64,000 nt of DNA, from NCBI GenBank assembly GCA_002309995.1, contig DBYB01000061.1, positions 29,190 through 93,189 on the forward strand. Direction: 5' to 3'. The translations under genes and the position numbers were made by a program. The notes below the pieces were generated by a model. The model did no database searches, was not told the origin of the DNA, and saw only the letters and a list, made by a program, of their open reading frames with translations. This DNA comes from Bacteroidales bacterium UBA1197. GTDB lineage: Bacteria > Bacteroidota > Bacteroidia > Bacteroidales > UBA932. Within the stretch, counting starts at the first letter, position 1; each line of letters starts with the position of its first letter. Below, piece by piece: positions 1 through 6,708 of this stretch.

Positions 1-4
1 TGGC

Positions 5-121
5 GGTACCATTGAGAACAGTTTTATAGGTTTTATGACGCCAATGGTGCATCAACCGGCACCATTGAGAACGATTTGAGGCGGATTCCGCTGCCAATGG
101 TGCACCTGGCGGCACCATTGG
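5..121. repeat. 53-bp tandem repeat with internal hairpins, continuing off the left edge
   Basis: Two full 53-bp units (5-57 and 58-110) and the start of a third (111 on) are visible. Each unit begins GGYACCATTGRGA and ends with CCAATGGTGCA; the centres differ. The end of one unit and the start of the next form inverted repeats: 42-50 with 59-67 (9 bp, 8-nt loop) and 94-103 with 112-121 (10 bp, CCAATGGTGC/GCACCATTGG, 8-nt loop). The last hairpin ends two bases from the truA stop codon. It has no T-tract on the truA strand, so it is not a textbook intrinsic terminator. The left end of the array lies outside the window. Confidence 0.75.
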
Positions 122-123
122 GA

Positions 124-996
124 TCAGTATTCGATATCTGAAAGGAAGAGTGCGTGACCGGGGACGGACTCGCCGGCGGCCGAGCGGCGGGAAACGTGTT
201 CCTGGCCAGCAGGCAACGGATCAACGGGCAGGACCAGCGAGGCGAAATCCGCTTCCGTGCGGCGTCCGCGGCCGACTTCCAGGAGCGTACCCACAATGGC
301 GCGGACCATATTGCGCAGGAAACGGTCGGCTTCGATGGTGAAGCGCCAGTAGCCGGCGGGGGCGTTTTCCGCTGATTGACGGGCCTCGGCCGGACGGGCG
401 GCGCAGACAACAGGGGTGTATGGCTCCCAGCGAGCGGTGAATACCGTGCAAACAGAGGTCTTGTTGTCGCCGCCGCTCTTCTCGAAACAACTGAAATCGT
501 GAGTGCCGAGGAGGGCCTGCGCGGCGCGGTTCATAGCGTCGAAATCGACGTCGGGATATGCATAGAAATAGGAATAGCGGCCGCAGAAGGGGTCTTTTGA
601 GCGATGAAGATAGTAGGTATATTGGCGGCGGGTCGCATCGAAACGGGAGTTGAAGTCCGGGGATGCGGGGGCTATATTCAGGATGCAGACCGACTTGGGA
701 AGGATGGCGTTCAGCTTGAAGCGCAGTTGCGCGAAATCCAGGGCCGATGACGCTTCATGGGCATCTGGCGCAAGGTTGAGCGGCTCCGGAACGACGCCGT
801 CGAAATCGAAATGAGCAACGTAGTAACTTGCCGAGACGCCGGTGTCGGTGCGGCCTGCGCCGGTAACCTGTACCCGCGTCCGAAGCAGGGTGCCAAGCGC
901 CGCCTCAAGCGCCTCCTGCACCGTCGGCGCCGATGGTTGCACCTGCCAGCCGCAGAAATCGGCACCGTCGTAACTCAATTCAATCCTGTATCTCAT
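124..996 (-). CDS. truA: tRNA pseudouridine(38-40) synthase TruA
   Basis: Converts U38, U39 and U40 in the tRNA anticodon arm to pseudouridine in the cytoplasm. The 290-residue product starts MRYRIELSYDGADFCGWQ and carries the family motif GAGRTDTGVSA with the catalytic aspartate at D51. The C-terminal RNA-binding fold includes RFLRNMVRAIVGTLLEVG. A longer reading from 1047 adds 17 residues, but 996 is preferred because a good promoter (TTTG-N19-TAATTTTG) lies just upstream at 1003-1033. A short Ala/Glu-rich insert precedes the YWRFTIEADRFLRN segment. The gene is alone on the minus strand, divergent from the Bat operon, with a repeat array just beyond its stop. Confidence 0.95.
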   Translation of the reverse strand: MRYRIELSYDGADFCGWQVQPSAPTVQEALEAALGTLLRTRVQVTGAGRTDTGVSASYYVAHFDFDGVVPEPLNLAPDAHEASSALDFAQLRFKLNAILPKSVCILNIAPASPDFNSRFDATRRQYTYYLHRSKDPFCGRYSYFYAYPDVDFDAMNRAAQALLGTHDFSCFEKSGGDNKTSVCTVFTARWEPYTPVVCAARPAEARQSAENAPAGYWRFTIEADRFLRNMVRAIVGTLLEVGRGRRTEADFASLVLPVDPLPAGQEHVSRRSAAGESVPGHALFLSDIEY

Positions 997-1002
997 CGAC
1001 AA

Positions 1003-1033
1003 CAAAATTAGCACTTCTTTCCTTATTAGCAAA
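1003..1033 (-). promoter_or_regulatory. Bacteroidota-type promoter of truA
   Basis: On the minus strand TTTG (1030-1033) is followed after 19 bases by TAATTTTG (1003-1010), matching TTTG-N19/20-TAnnTTTG. The -7 box ends 6 nt before the ATG at 996, so the mRNA is predicted to have almost no leader. Confidence 0.7.
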
Positions 1034-1051
1034 AGGTCGGCGGGCACATTT

Positions 1052-1080
1052 TTTGCAGACCAAACACGCGCGAAACTTTG
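1052..1080 (+). promoter_or_regulatory. weak candidate promoter of the Bat operon
   Basis: TTTG at 1052-1055 and AAACTTTG at 1073-1080 resemble the two Bacteroidota promoter boxes, but the second lacks the initial T and the spacer is 17 bases. It is the best match in the gap before the MoxR gene. Confidence 0.35.
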
Positions 1081-1105
1081 AAACTAAAAAACCAAAATAT
1101 CAGAA

Positions 1106-2098
1106 ATGGAAAGCGTAAACATCAAAGAACTCAACGAACGCATCCAGAAAGAGAGCGGATTCGTGGATATTCTTTCTCTTGAAATGGGCAAGGTCATCGT
1201 GGGCCAGAAAGGCCTTGTAGAAAATCTGATGATAGCCCTCCTGGCCGACGGCCACATCCTCCTCGAAGGTATGCCCGGTCTCGCCAAGACTCTTGCAATC
1301 AGCACATTGTCGAAGGCGGTCAGCGCCAAATTCAGCCGTATCCAGTTCACCCCGGACCTTCTCCCTGCCGACGTAACCGGCACCCTCATATACTCCCAGA
1401 AGAAAGAGGAGTTCGAGGTTCACAAGGGCCCCATCTTCGCCAACTTCGTTCTCGCAGATGAAATCAACCGTGCACCCGCCAAAGTGCAGTCGGCACTGCT
1501 CGAGGCTATGCAAGAGCGCCAGGTCACCCTTGGCGACCAGACCTACAAACTCCCCGAGCCGTTCCTGGTGATGGCAACCCAGAACCCCGTTGAGCAGGAG
1601 GGCACCTATCCCCTGCCCGAGGCCCAGGTTGACCGTTTTATGCTCAAGGTGCTCGTGGATTATCCCAAGAAAGAAGAGGAGAGGCTCATCGTGCGGATGA
1701 ACAACAGTGGCGAGTTCCCCCAGCCCAACCCGGTCGTAACTCCTGAAGAAATCGTCCGCGCCCGCAAACTCGTCCGCGAAGTCTATATGGACGAGAAAAT
1801 CGAGCGTTACATCGTAGATATAGTTTACGCAACCCGCACCCCGGCGGAATACGGACTCAAGGAACTGGAGAACCTCATCGGCTTCGGCGCATCGCCGCGT
1901 GCCAGCATCTCCCTGAGCCTTGCAGCAAAGGCCTACGCGTTCATCAAGCGCAGGGGCTACGTTATTCCTGAAGACGTGCGCGCCGTTTGCTACGAGGTGC
2001 TCAGGCACCGCATCGGCCTTACCTATGAGGCAGAAGCCGAGAACGTTACCACCGAACAGATTATCGAGAAAGTAATCAACGCCGTTATCGTGCCGTAA
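1106..2098 (+). CDS. MoxR-family AAA+ ATPase (Bat operon)
   Basis: Cytoplasmic AAA+ ATPase of the MoxR/RavA class, thought to act as a chaperone that remodels or activates proteins together with VWA-domain partners. The 330-residue protein has Walker A GMPGLAKT (55-62), Walker B ending VLADEIN (D118, E119), a sensor segment containing MATQNPVEQEGTYPLPEAQVDRF, and the C-terminal lid. It opens an operon in which every following junction overlaps or is only a few bases wide; its TAA overlaps the next start as TAATG. A MoxR gene followed by DUF58 and VWA genes is the standard order of Bacteroidota aerotolerance operons. Confidence 0.93.
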   Translation: MESVNIKELNERIQKESGFVDILSLEMGKVIVGQKGLVENLMIALLADGHILLEGMPGLAKTLAISTLSKAVSAKFSRIQFTPDLLPADVTGTLIYSQKKEEFEVHKGPIFANFVLADEINRAPAKVQSALLEAMQERQVTLGDQTYKLPEPFLVMATQNPVEQEGTYPLPEAQVDRFMLKVLVDYPKKEEERLIVRMNNSGEFPQPNPVVTPEEIVRARKLVREVYMDEKIERYIVDIVYATRTPAEYGLKELENLIGFGASPRASISLSLAAKAYAFIKRRGYVIPEDVRAVCYEVLRHRIGLTYEAEAENVTTEQIIEKVINAVIVP

Positions 2099-2979
2099 TG
2101 GACGCAAGCGATTTAATAAAGAAAGTCCGCAAGATCGAGATAAAGACGAAGGCGCTGAGCCACCAGATCTTCGCCGGCGAATACCACTCCGCGTTCAAGG
2201 GACGCGGTATGGCGTTCAGCGAAGTGCGTGAGTATCAGTGGGGCGACGACGTACGCAGTATGGACTGGAACGTGACCGCCCGCCTCCGGAGCCCTTACGT
2301 AAAGGTGTTCGAAGAGGAGCGCGAACTCACGGTGGTGCTGCTCGTGGACGTGAGCCGTTCTGGTCTGTTCGGCACAGCCGGAATGACCAAGCGCGAGCGC
2401 ATCGCGGAAATCGCCGCCGTGCTCAGCTTCAGCGCCATCCTTAACAACGACAAGGTAGGAGCGCTCTTTTTCAGCGACCACGTGGAGAAATTCATCCCGC
2501 CGGCAAAAGGACGCAGCCACCTGCTGCACATCATCCGGGAGATGCTGGAGCTCCAGCCGACCTCGGACGGCACCGACATCGGAGGCGCCCTGCGCTACCT
2601 CACCAATGCCATCAAGAAAAAGTGTACCGCGTTCATACTCAGCGATATGATTGATGTCGCTCCCGACGGCACGCCGCGCTACGAAGAGGCGCTCAAGGTG
2701 GCGGCAGGCAGGCACGACCTCTCGGTCATCAAGGTGCACGACCCCAGGGAACAGGGCCTGGTGCCTGTAGGCCTGGTGCACATCAAGGACGCAGAATCGG
2801 GCCGTGCCGCCTGGATCAACACGGACTCGGCAAAAGTGCGGAAGGCATATTCGGAATGGTTCCGGACCCTCTCGCAGAAGGAAGAGAAACTCTTCAACAA
2901 GTATCAGATAGACAGTGTGGACATTGCCACGGACCAGGACTACGTGAAAGGCCTGCTGGCGCTATTCGCTCATAAATGA
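2098..2979 (+). CDS. DUF58 / VWA-like protein of the Bat operon
   Basis: A 293-residue DUF58 protein. The diagnostic segment GRGMAFSEVREYQWGDDVR lies near residues 37-55 and is followed by a von Willebrand factor A-like fold starting LLVDVSRSG, which keeps an incomplete MIDAS (DVSRS). No signal peptide is visible, so a cytoplasmic or membrane-associated adaptor for the MoxR ATPase is likely. It overlaps the preceding gene by one base and the following gene through ATGA. The biochemical role of DUF58 proteins is not settled. Confidence 0.9.
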   Translation: MDASDLIKKVRKIEIKTKALSHQIFAGEYHSAFKGRGMAFSEVREYQWGDDVRSMDWNVTARLRSPYVKVFEEERELTVVLLVDVSRSGLFGTAGMTKRERIAEIAAVLSFSAILNNDKVGALFFSDHVEKFIPPAKGRSHLLHIIREMLELQPTSDGTDIGGALRYLTNAIKKKCTAFILSDMIDVAPDGTPRYEEALKVAAGRHDLSVIKVHDPREQGLVPVGLVHIKDAESGRAAWINTDSAKVRKAYSEWFRTLSQKEEKLFNKYQIDSVDIATDQDYVKGLLALFAHK

Positions 2980-3974
2980 GAATACTGACATTCATATTGG
3001 CGGCGGTGCTCGACATCATCCCCGGAGGCAACGCGGTGCTGGAACAGCTCCAGAAGCGCGACTCCATACTCATCGCCGACCAGATACGCTACTCCGTGAC
3101 CATCAGCGACATGCAGAAGGGTTGCGGGATTGCCCTCCCGGAACTTGCGGCGGCAAGCAACGACACTCTCACGGTTCTCGGAGGCTGGCAACTGGACACC
3201 CTGGTGAAGGGGCGCGCCATCCATTCCAAGAACGCGAAAGCGGCTGAAAAGATAATCCGCAAGCCCTTCGACGCCCGTGCGTCCATAGTGCTGGTGCCGT
3301 TCGAGGAAGGTAAATACCTGCTCCCGGATGTGCCGGTGGTCCTGCTGCATACGGACGGAAAGACCGACACCCTGGTTTTCAAGGGCCTGGAGATGGACGT
3401 GAAGACGATGCCGGTAGATACCGCCACCTTCGAAATCCACGACATCAAGGGGCAGATCGAGTATCCCGTCACTTTTACGGAAGTACTCCCCTGGGCCCTC
3501 GGCGGCATAGCGCTGATAGCGGTTATCCTGCTGTTGGCCAAGTTGATAGACAACCTCAACAAACGCAAGGCAGAGGCCCTCAAGCCGAAGGATCCCGCCT
3601 ACATCGTGGCCCTGAGGGAGTTGGATAAGTATCGCTCAGACAAGTTCTGGGCGCCCGAGAAGCAGAAGGCATTCTACTCCGGCATCACCGACGCCTTGAA
3701 GTTCTATATGGACGACCGCTTCGGGGTTGACGCGCCTGAGATGACGACGGCCGAGCTGTTCGACGCACTCAAGAGCGACAAGGATATCACTCCGGAGATG
3801 TACTCCGACCTGAAGGACCTCTTCGAGCGCGCCGACTTCGTGAAATTCGCAAAACATATAGCGACGGACGAAGAGAACGCAGGCGCGCTGCCGCTGGCGG
3901 TACGATTCGTGACCACCACCTATCAGGCTGATATAGAAAAAGAAACGAGCGGAGAGGAGGCCGCAGGAGACTGA
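2976..3974 (+). CDS. single-pass membrane protein of the Bat operon
   Basis: A 332-residue protein with an N-terminal hydrophobic segment, an extracytoplasmic beta-rich region (about 30-165), one strong membrane span (about residues 169-188, PWALGGIALIAVILLLAKLI) and a charged cytoplasmic tail. It occupies the slot between DUF58 and BatA where Bacteroidota operons encode a BatD-like or DUF4381-like membrane protein. Assignment rests on position and topology rather than on a catalytic motif. It overlaps DUF58 by ATGA and batA by TGATG, which indicates translational coupling. A role as membrane anchor for the MoxR/VWA assembly is inferred. Confidence 0.7.
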   Translation: MRILTFILAAVLDIIPGGNAVLEQLQKRDSILIADQIRYSVTISDMQKGCGIALPELAAASNDTLTVLGGWQLDTLVKGRAIHSKNAKAAEKIIRKPFDARASIVLVPFEEGKYLLPDVPVVLLHTDGKTDTLVFKGLEMDVKTMPVDTATFEIHDIKGQIEYPVTFTEVLPWALGGIALIAVILLLAKLIDNLNKRKAEALKPKDPAYIVALRELDKYRSDKFWAPEKQKAFYSGITDALKFYMDDRFGVDAPEMTTAELFDALKSDKDITPEMYSDLKDLFERADFVKFAKHIATDEENAGALPLAVRFVTTTYQADIEKETSGEEAAGD

Positions 3975-4957
3975 TGTTCTTCGAATATCCCTCACTCCTC
4001 TGGCTGCTGGCCGTGCCGGCGTTGCTCCTGCTCCATTACCTCTGGCTGGAGTTGAGCGGCAGGCGTCCGCACCTCCGCGTGAGCACCGCCGCCCCTTGGA
4101 TGCAGGCAGGCACTTCCCCGCTGGCCATCCTCCGCCACGTGCCCTTCGCACTGCGGCTCGCAGCCCTGACGCTCATCGTCATCGCCATCGCACGCCCCCG
4201 CTCGAGCACGGAGGTCTCCAAAATCGACACGGAGGGCATCGACATCGTGCTCACGATGGACGTATCGACCAGTATGCTGGCGCGCGACTTCAAGCCGGAC
4301 CGCATCAGCGCAGCCAAGGATATCGCCATCGAATTCATCGCCCAGAGGCCGTCGGACCGAATCGGTATCGTGGTATTCGCCGGCGAGAGTTACACCCAGT
4401 GCCCGCTTACGACCGACCGTGCTACCCTCATCAACCTGATGAAGGAGGTGCAGACCGGGCTGATCGAAGACGGCACCGCGATAGGCAACGGGCTCGCGAC
4501 CGCGGTTGCGCGTATGAAGGATTCCGACGCCAAGAGCCGCGTGGTCATCCTGCTGACGGACGGTGTAAACAACTCCGGCGAAGTGTCGCCGCAGACGGCC
4601 GCCGAGATTGCAAAGACCTACGGGATAAGAGTTTACACCATCGGTGTGGGAGCGAACGGAATGGCGCCGTATCCCGTTATGACGCCGTGGGGCGTGGACG
4701 TTCAGCAGATGAAGGTGGAGATCGATGAGAAACTGCTGCAGGAGATAGCCGACCTGACCGGGGGACGGTATTTCCGCGCCACGGACAACACCAAACTTTC
4801 CGAAATCTATTCGGAAATCAACAAGATGGAGAAGGCCCGCACGACCATCGACAGTTTCCCGGTCTATAAGGAATTGTTCGGACAGTACGCCCTGGCGGCA
4901 CTCGTCTGCCTGCTGTTGGAACTGCTGTTGGGCTTAATTATAAGGAGGTTGCCATAA
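3974..4957 (+). CDS. batA: BatA, membrane VWA protein
   Basis: A 327-residue inner-membrane von Willebrand factor A protein. Two N-terminal spans (about 5-25 and 57-74) and one C-terminal span flank a VWA domain whose MIDAS reads DVSTS (D96, S98, S100), followed by TDGVNNSGE as the further metal-site loop. The family is named from Bacteroides fragilis aerotolerance mutants; the molecular target is unknown. Both ends overlap neighbours by one base. It pairs with a second VWA gene directly downstream, the usual batA-batB arrangement. Confidence 0.9.
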   Translation: MFFEYPSLLWLLAVPALLLLHYLWLELSGRRPHLRVSTAAPWMQAGTSPLAILRHVPFALRLAALTLIVIAIARPRSSTEVSKIDTEGIDIVLTMDVSTSMLARDFKPDRISAAKDIAIEFIAQRPSDRIGIVVFAGESYTQCPLTTDRATLINLMKEVQTGLIEDGTAIGNGLATAVARMKDSDAKSRVVILLTDGVNNSGEVSPQTAAEIAKTYGIRVYTIGVGANGMAPYPVMTPWGVDVQQMKVEIDEKLLQEIADLTGGRYFRATDNTKLSEIYSEINKMEKARTTIDSFPVYKELFGQYALAALVCLLLELLLGLIIRRLP

Positions 4958-5958
4958 TGCTGTACTTCGCTTCTCCCGATTATCTGTGGCTGCTGCTGCT
5001 CGTGCCTCTCTTCCCCGTGGTTTACGGTATATTGAGAGCGCTCCGCAGGAAGCGCCTGCGCAAGTTCGGCGACGAGGGGCTGGTTAAACAGCTTATGCCG
5101 TCGTGGTCCGGAGCCAAGGGGTGGGTGCGCACAGTGCTGTATTCCCTTGCGTTCTTCTGCTTCGTTCTGGGAATCGCCCGCCCGCAAATGGGCGCCAAGC
5201 TCAAGGAACGCGAAACCAGGGGCGCAGAAATAATGATATGCCTCGACGTGTCCAACTCAATGCTGGCCGAAGACTACTCCCCCTGCCGTCTGGACAGGGC
5301 CAAGTTGGCGATTTCACGAGTGGTGGACAAGCTCCAGGGCGACAGGATAGGTCTGATTATCTTCGCCGGCTCGTCGTTCGTGCAGTTGCCCATCACAACC
5401 GACTATATCTCGGCCAAGATGTTCCTCAACAGCATCAGCACCGAGTCCGTGCCCGTGCAGGGCACCGCAATCGGCGACGCAATTCTCACTGCGGCAAAGA
5501 GTTTCAGCGCGCAGAGTGAGAAGAGCCGCGCAATCATCGTGATTACCGATGGCGAGAACCACGAAGACGATGCCGTGGACGCAGCCAAACAAGCAGCGGA
5601 ACTTGGTATCAAGATATACACGATAGGCGTCGGTTCCGCGCAGGGCCAGCCGATTCCGCTAAACGGCGAACTACTTAAGGATAGCGAGGGCAACATTGTC
5701 GTAAGCCGCCTCGACGAAGGAACTTTGAGGCAGATTGCATCAGCCGGAAACGGTGCCTACGTGCACGCCGGCAATGAAGAATTCGGCCTCAACCCCATTG
5801 TGGACGACATCAAGAAGATGGAGGCCGAGAAGTACAATTCGGTAGTGTTCGAGGAATACGAGGAGCAGTTTATGTACTTCCTGGGCGCAGCCCTGCTGCT
5901 GTTCGCAATCGAAATGCTCATAGGCGAGCGGAAACACAAAAGGAGACTGTTCGAATGA
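4957..5958 (+). CDS. batB: BatB, membrane VWA protein
   Basis: A 333-residue paralogue of BatA with the same topology: N-terminal membrane spans (about 8-27 and 57-74), an extracytoplasmic VWA domain, and a C-terminal span near FMYFLGAALLLFAIEML. The MIDAS motif DVSNS (D97, S99, S101) and TDGENHEDD are intact. A purine-rich AGGAGGTTG stretch sits just before the start but within batA, so it may be coding composition rather than a ribosome site. The start overlaps batA (TAATG) and the end overlaps batC (ATGA). Confidence 0.9.
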   Translation: MLYFASPDYLWLLLLVPLFPVVYGILRALRRKRLRKFGDEGLVKQLMPSWSGAKGWVRTVLYSLAFFCFVLGIARPQMGAKLKERETRGAEIMICLDVSNSMLAEDYSPCRLDRAKLAISRVVDKLQGDRIGLIIFAGSSFVQLPITTDYISAKMFLNSISTESVPVQGTAIGDAILTAAKSFSAQSEKSRAIIVITDGENHEDDAVDAAKQAAELGIKIYTIGVGSAQGQPIPLNGELLKDSEGNIVVSRLDEGTLRQIASAGNGAYVHAGNEEFGLNPIVDDIKKMEAEKYNSVVFEEYEEQFMYFLGAALLLFAIEMLIGERKHKRRLFE

Positions 5959-6704
5959 GAAAGATAGCATATACGCTGCTGTGCCTGATGCTTGCCGGGG
6001 GCTGCCTTTGGGGGCAGACCGACAAGCGCGAGGTCCGTGCCGGCAACCGCAAATTCGATAAGGAGAATTATAAGACAGCAGAAATCGACTACCGGAAGGC
6101 CGTGGTGAAGGATTCCCTTTCCGTTGCAGGCAATTATAATCTGGCGTCTGCACTTTACCGCCAGCAGGATTGGGAGGGCGCCGGAAAGGCCTTGGAACAG
6201 GTTAAGGAGGTAGCTCCTTCCGGCGACCACGCCGCCGACTGGCATTACAATAGCGGCGACGTGGCACTGCAGAAAAAAGACTACGGCGCTGCCGTGAAGG
6301 CGTTCCGCGAGGCTCTGCTGCTGCATCCCGACGATCTTGACGCCAAGGAGAACTACATCTACGCCAAGAAGATGCTGGAGAACCAGCAGCAACAGCAAAA
6401 CCAGGATAACCAGAACCAGAACGATCAGAATCAAGACAATCAGGATCAGAATCAGGACCAGCAGGACCAGAATCAGAACCAGGATCAGCAGGATCAGCAG
6501 GACCAGCAGGACCAGCAGAATCAGCAGAATCAGGATCAGGACGACCAGCAGCAACAGGAGCAGCCGCAGGAGCAGAAGATTTCTCCCCAGCAGGCCGCCC
6601 AGATGCTGAAAGCCATACAGGCCAAGGAGAAAGAGACCCAGGACAAGGTAAAGAAAGAGAAGGCGGCGGCCCTGCAGTCGCGCCAGAAAGACAAGAATTG
6701 GTAG
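5955..6704 (+). CDS. batC: BatC, TPR protein with Gln/Asn/Asp-rich tail
   Basis: A 249-residue secreted or membrane-anchored tetratricopeptide protein. The N-terminus has a hydrophobic signal with LAGGC that could serve as a lipobox. TPR-like helices run from about 28 to 140 (AGNRKFDKENYKTAEIDYRK, NSGDVALQKKDYGAAVKAF). Residues 143-207 form a low-complexity block made almost entirely of Q, N and D, followed by a charged helix rich in Lys and Glu. A TPR protein at this place in the operon is standard for BatC; the length and purity of the polar tract are unusual. Four bases separate it from the BatD gene. Confidence 0.87.
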   Translation: MRKIAYTLLCLMLAGGCLWGQTDKREVRAGNRKFDKENYKTAEIDYRKAVVKDSLSVAGNYNLASALYRQQDWEGAGKALEQVKEVAPSGDHAADWHYNSGDVALQKKDYGAAVKAFREALLLHPDDLDAKENYIYAKKMLENQQQQQNQDNQNQNDQNQDNQDQNQDQQDQNQNQDQQDQQDQQDQQNQQNQDQDDQQQQEQPQEQKISPQQAAQMLKAIQAKEKETQDKVKKEKAAALQSRQKDKNW

Positions 6705-6708
6705 AGCA

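Noticed and set aside
1..121. CRISPR array at the left edge
   Set aside because: The repeated ends are too short, the hairpins span the unit junctions, and no cas gene is visible.
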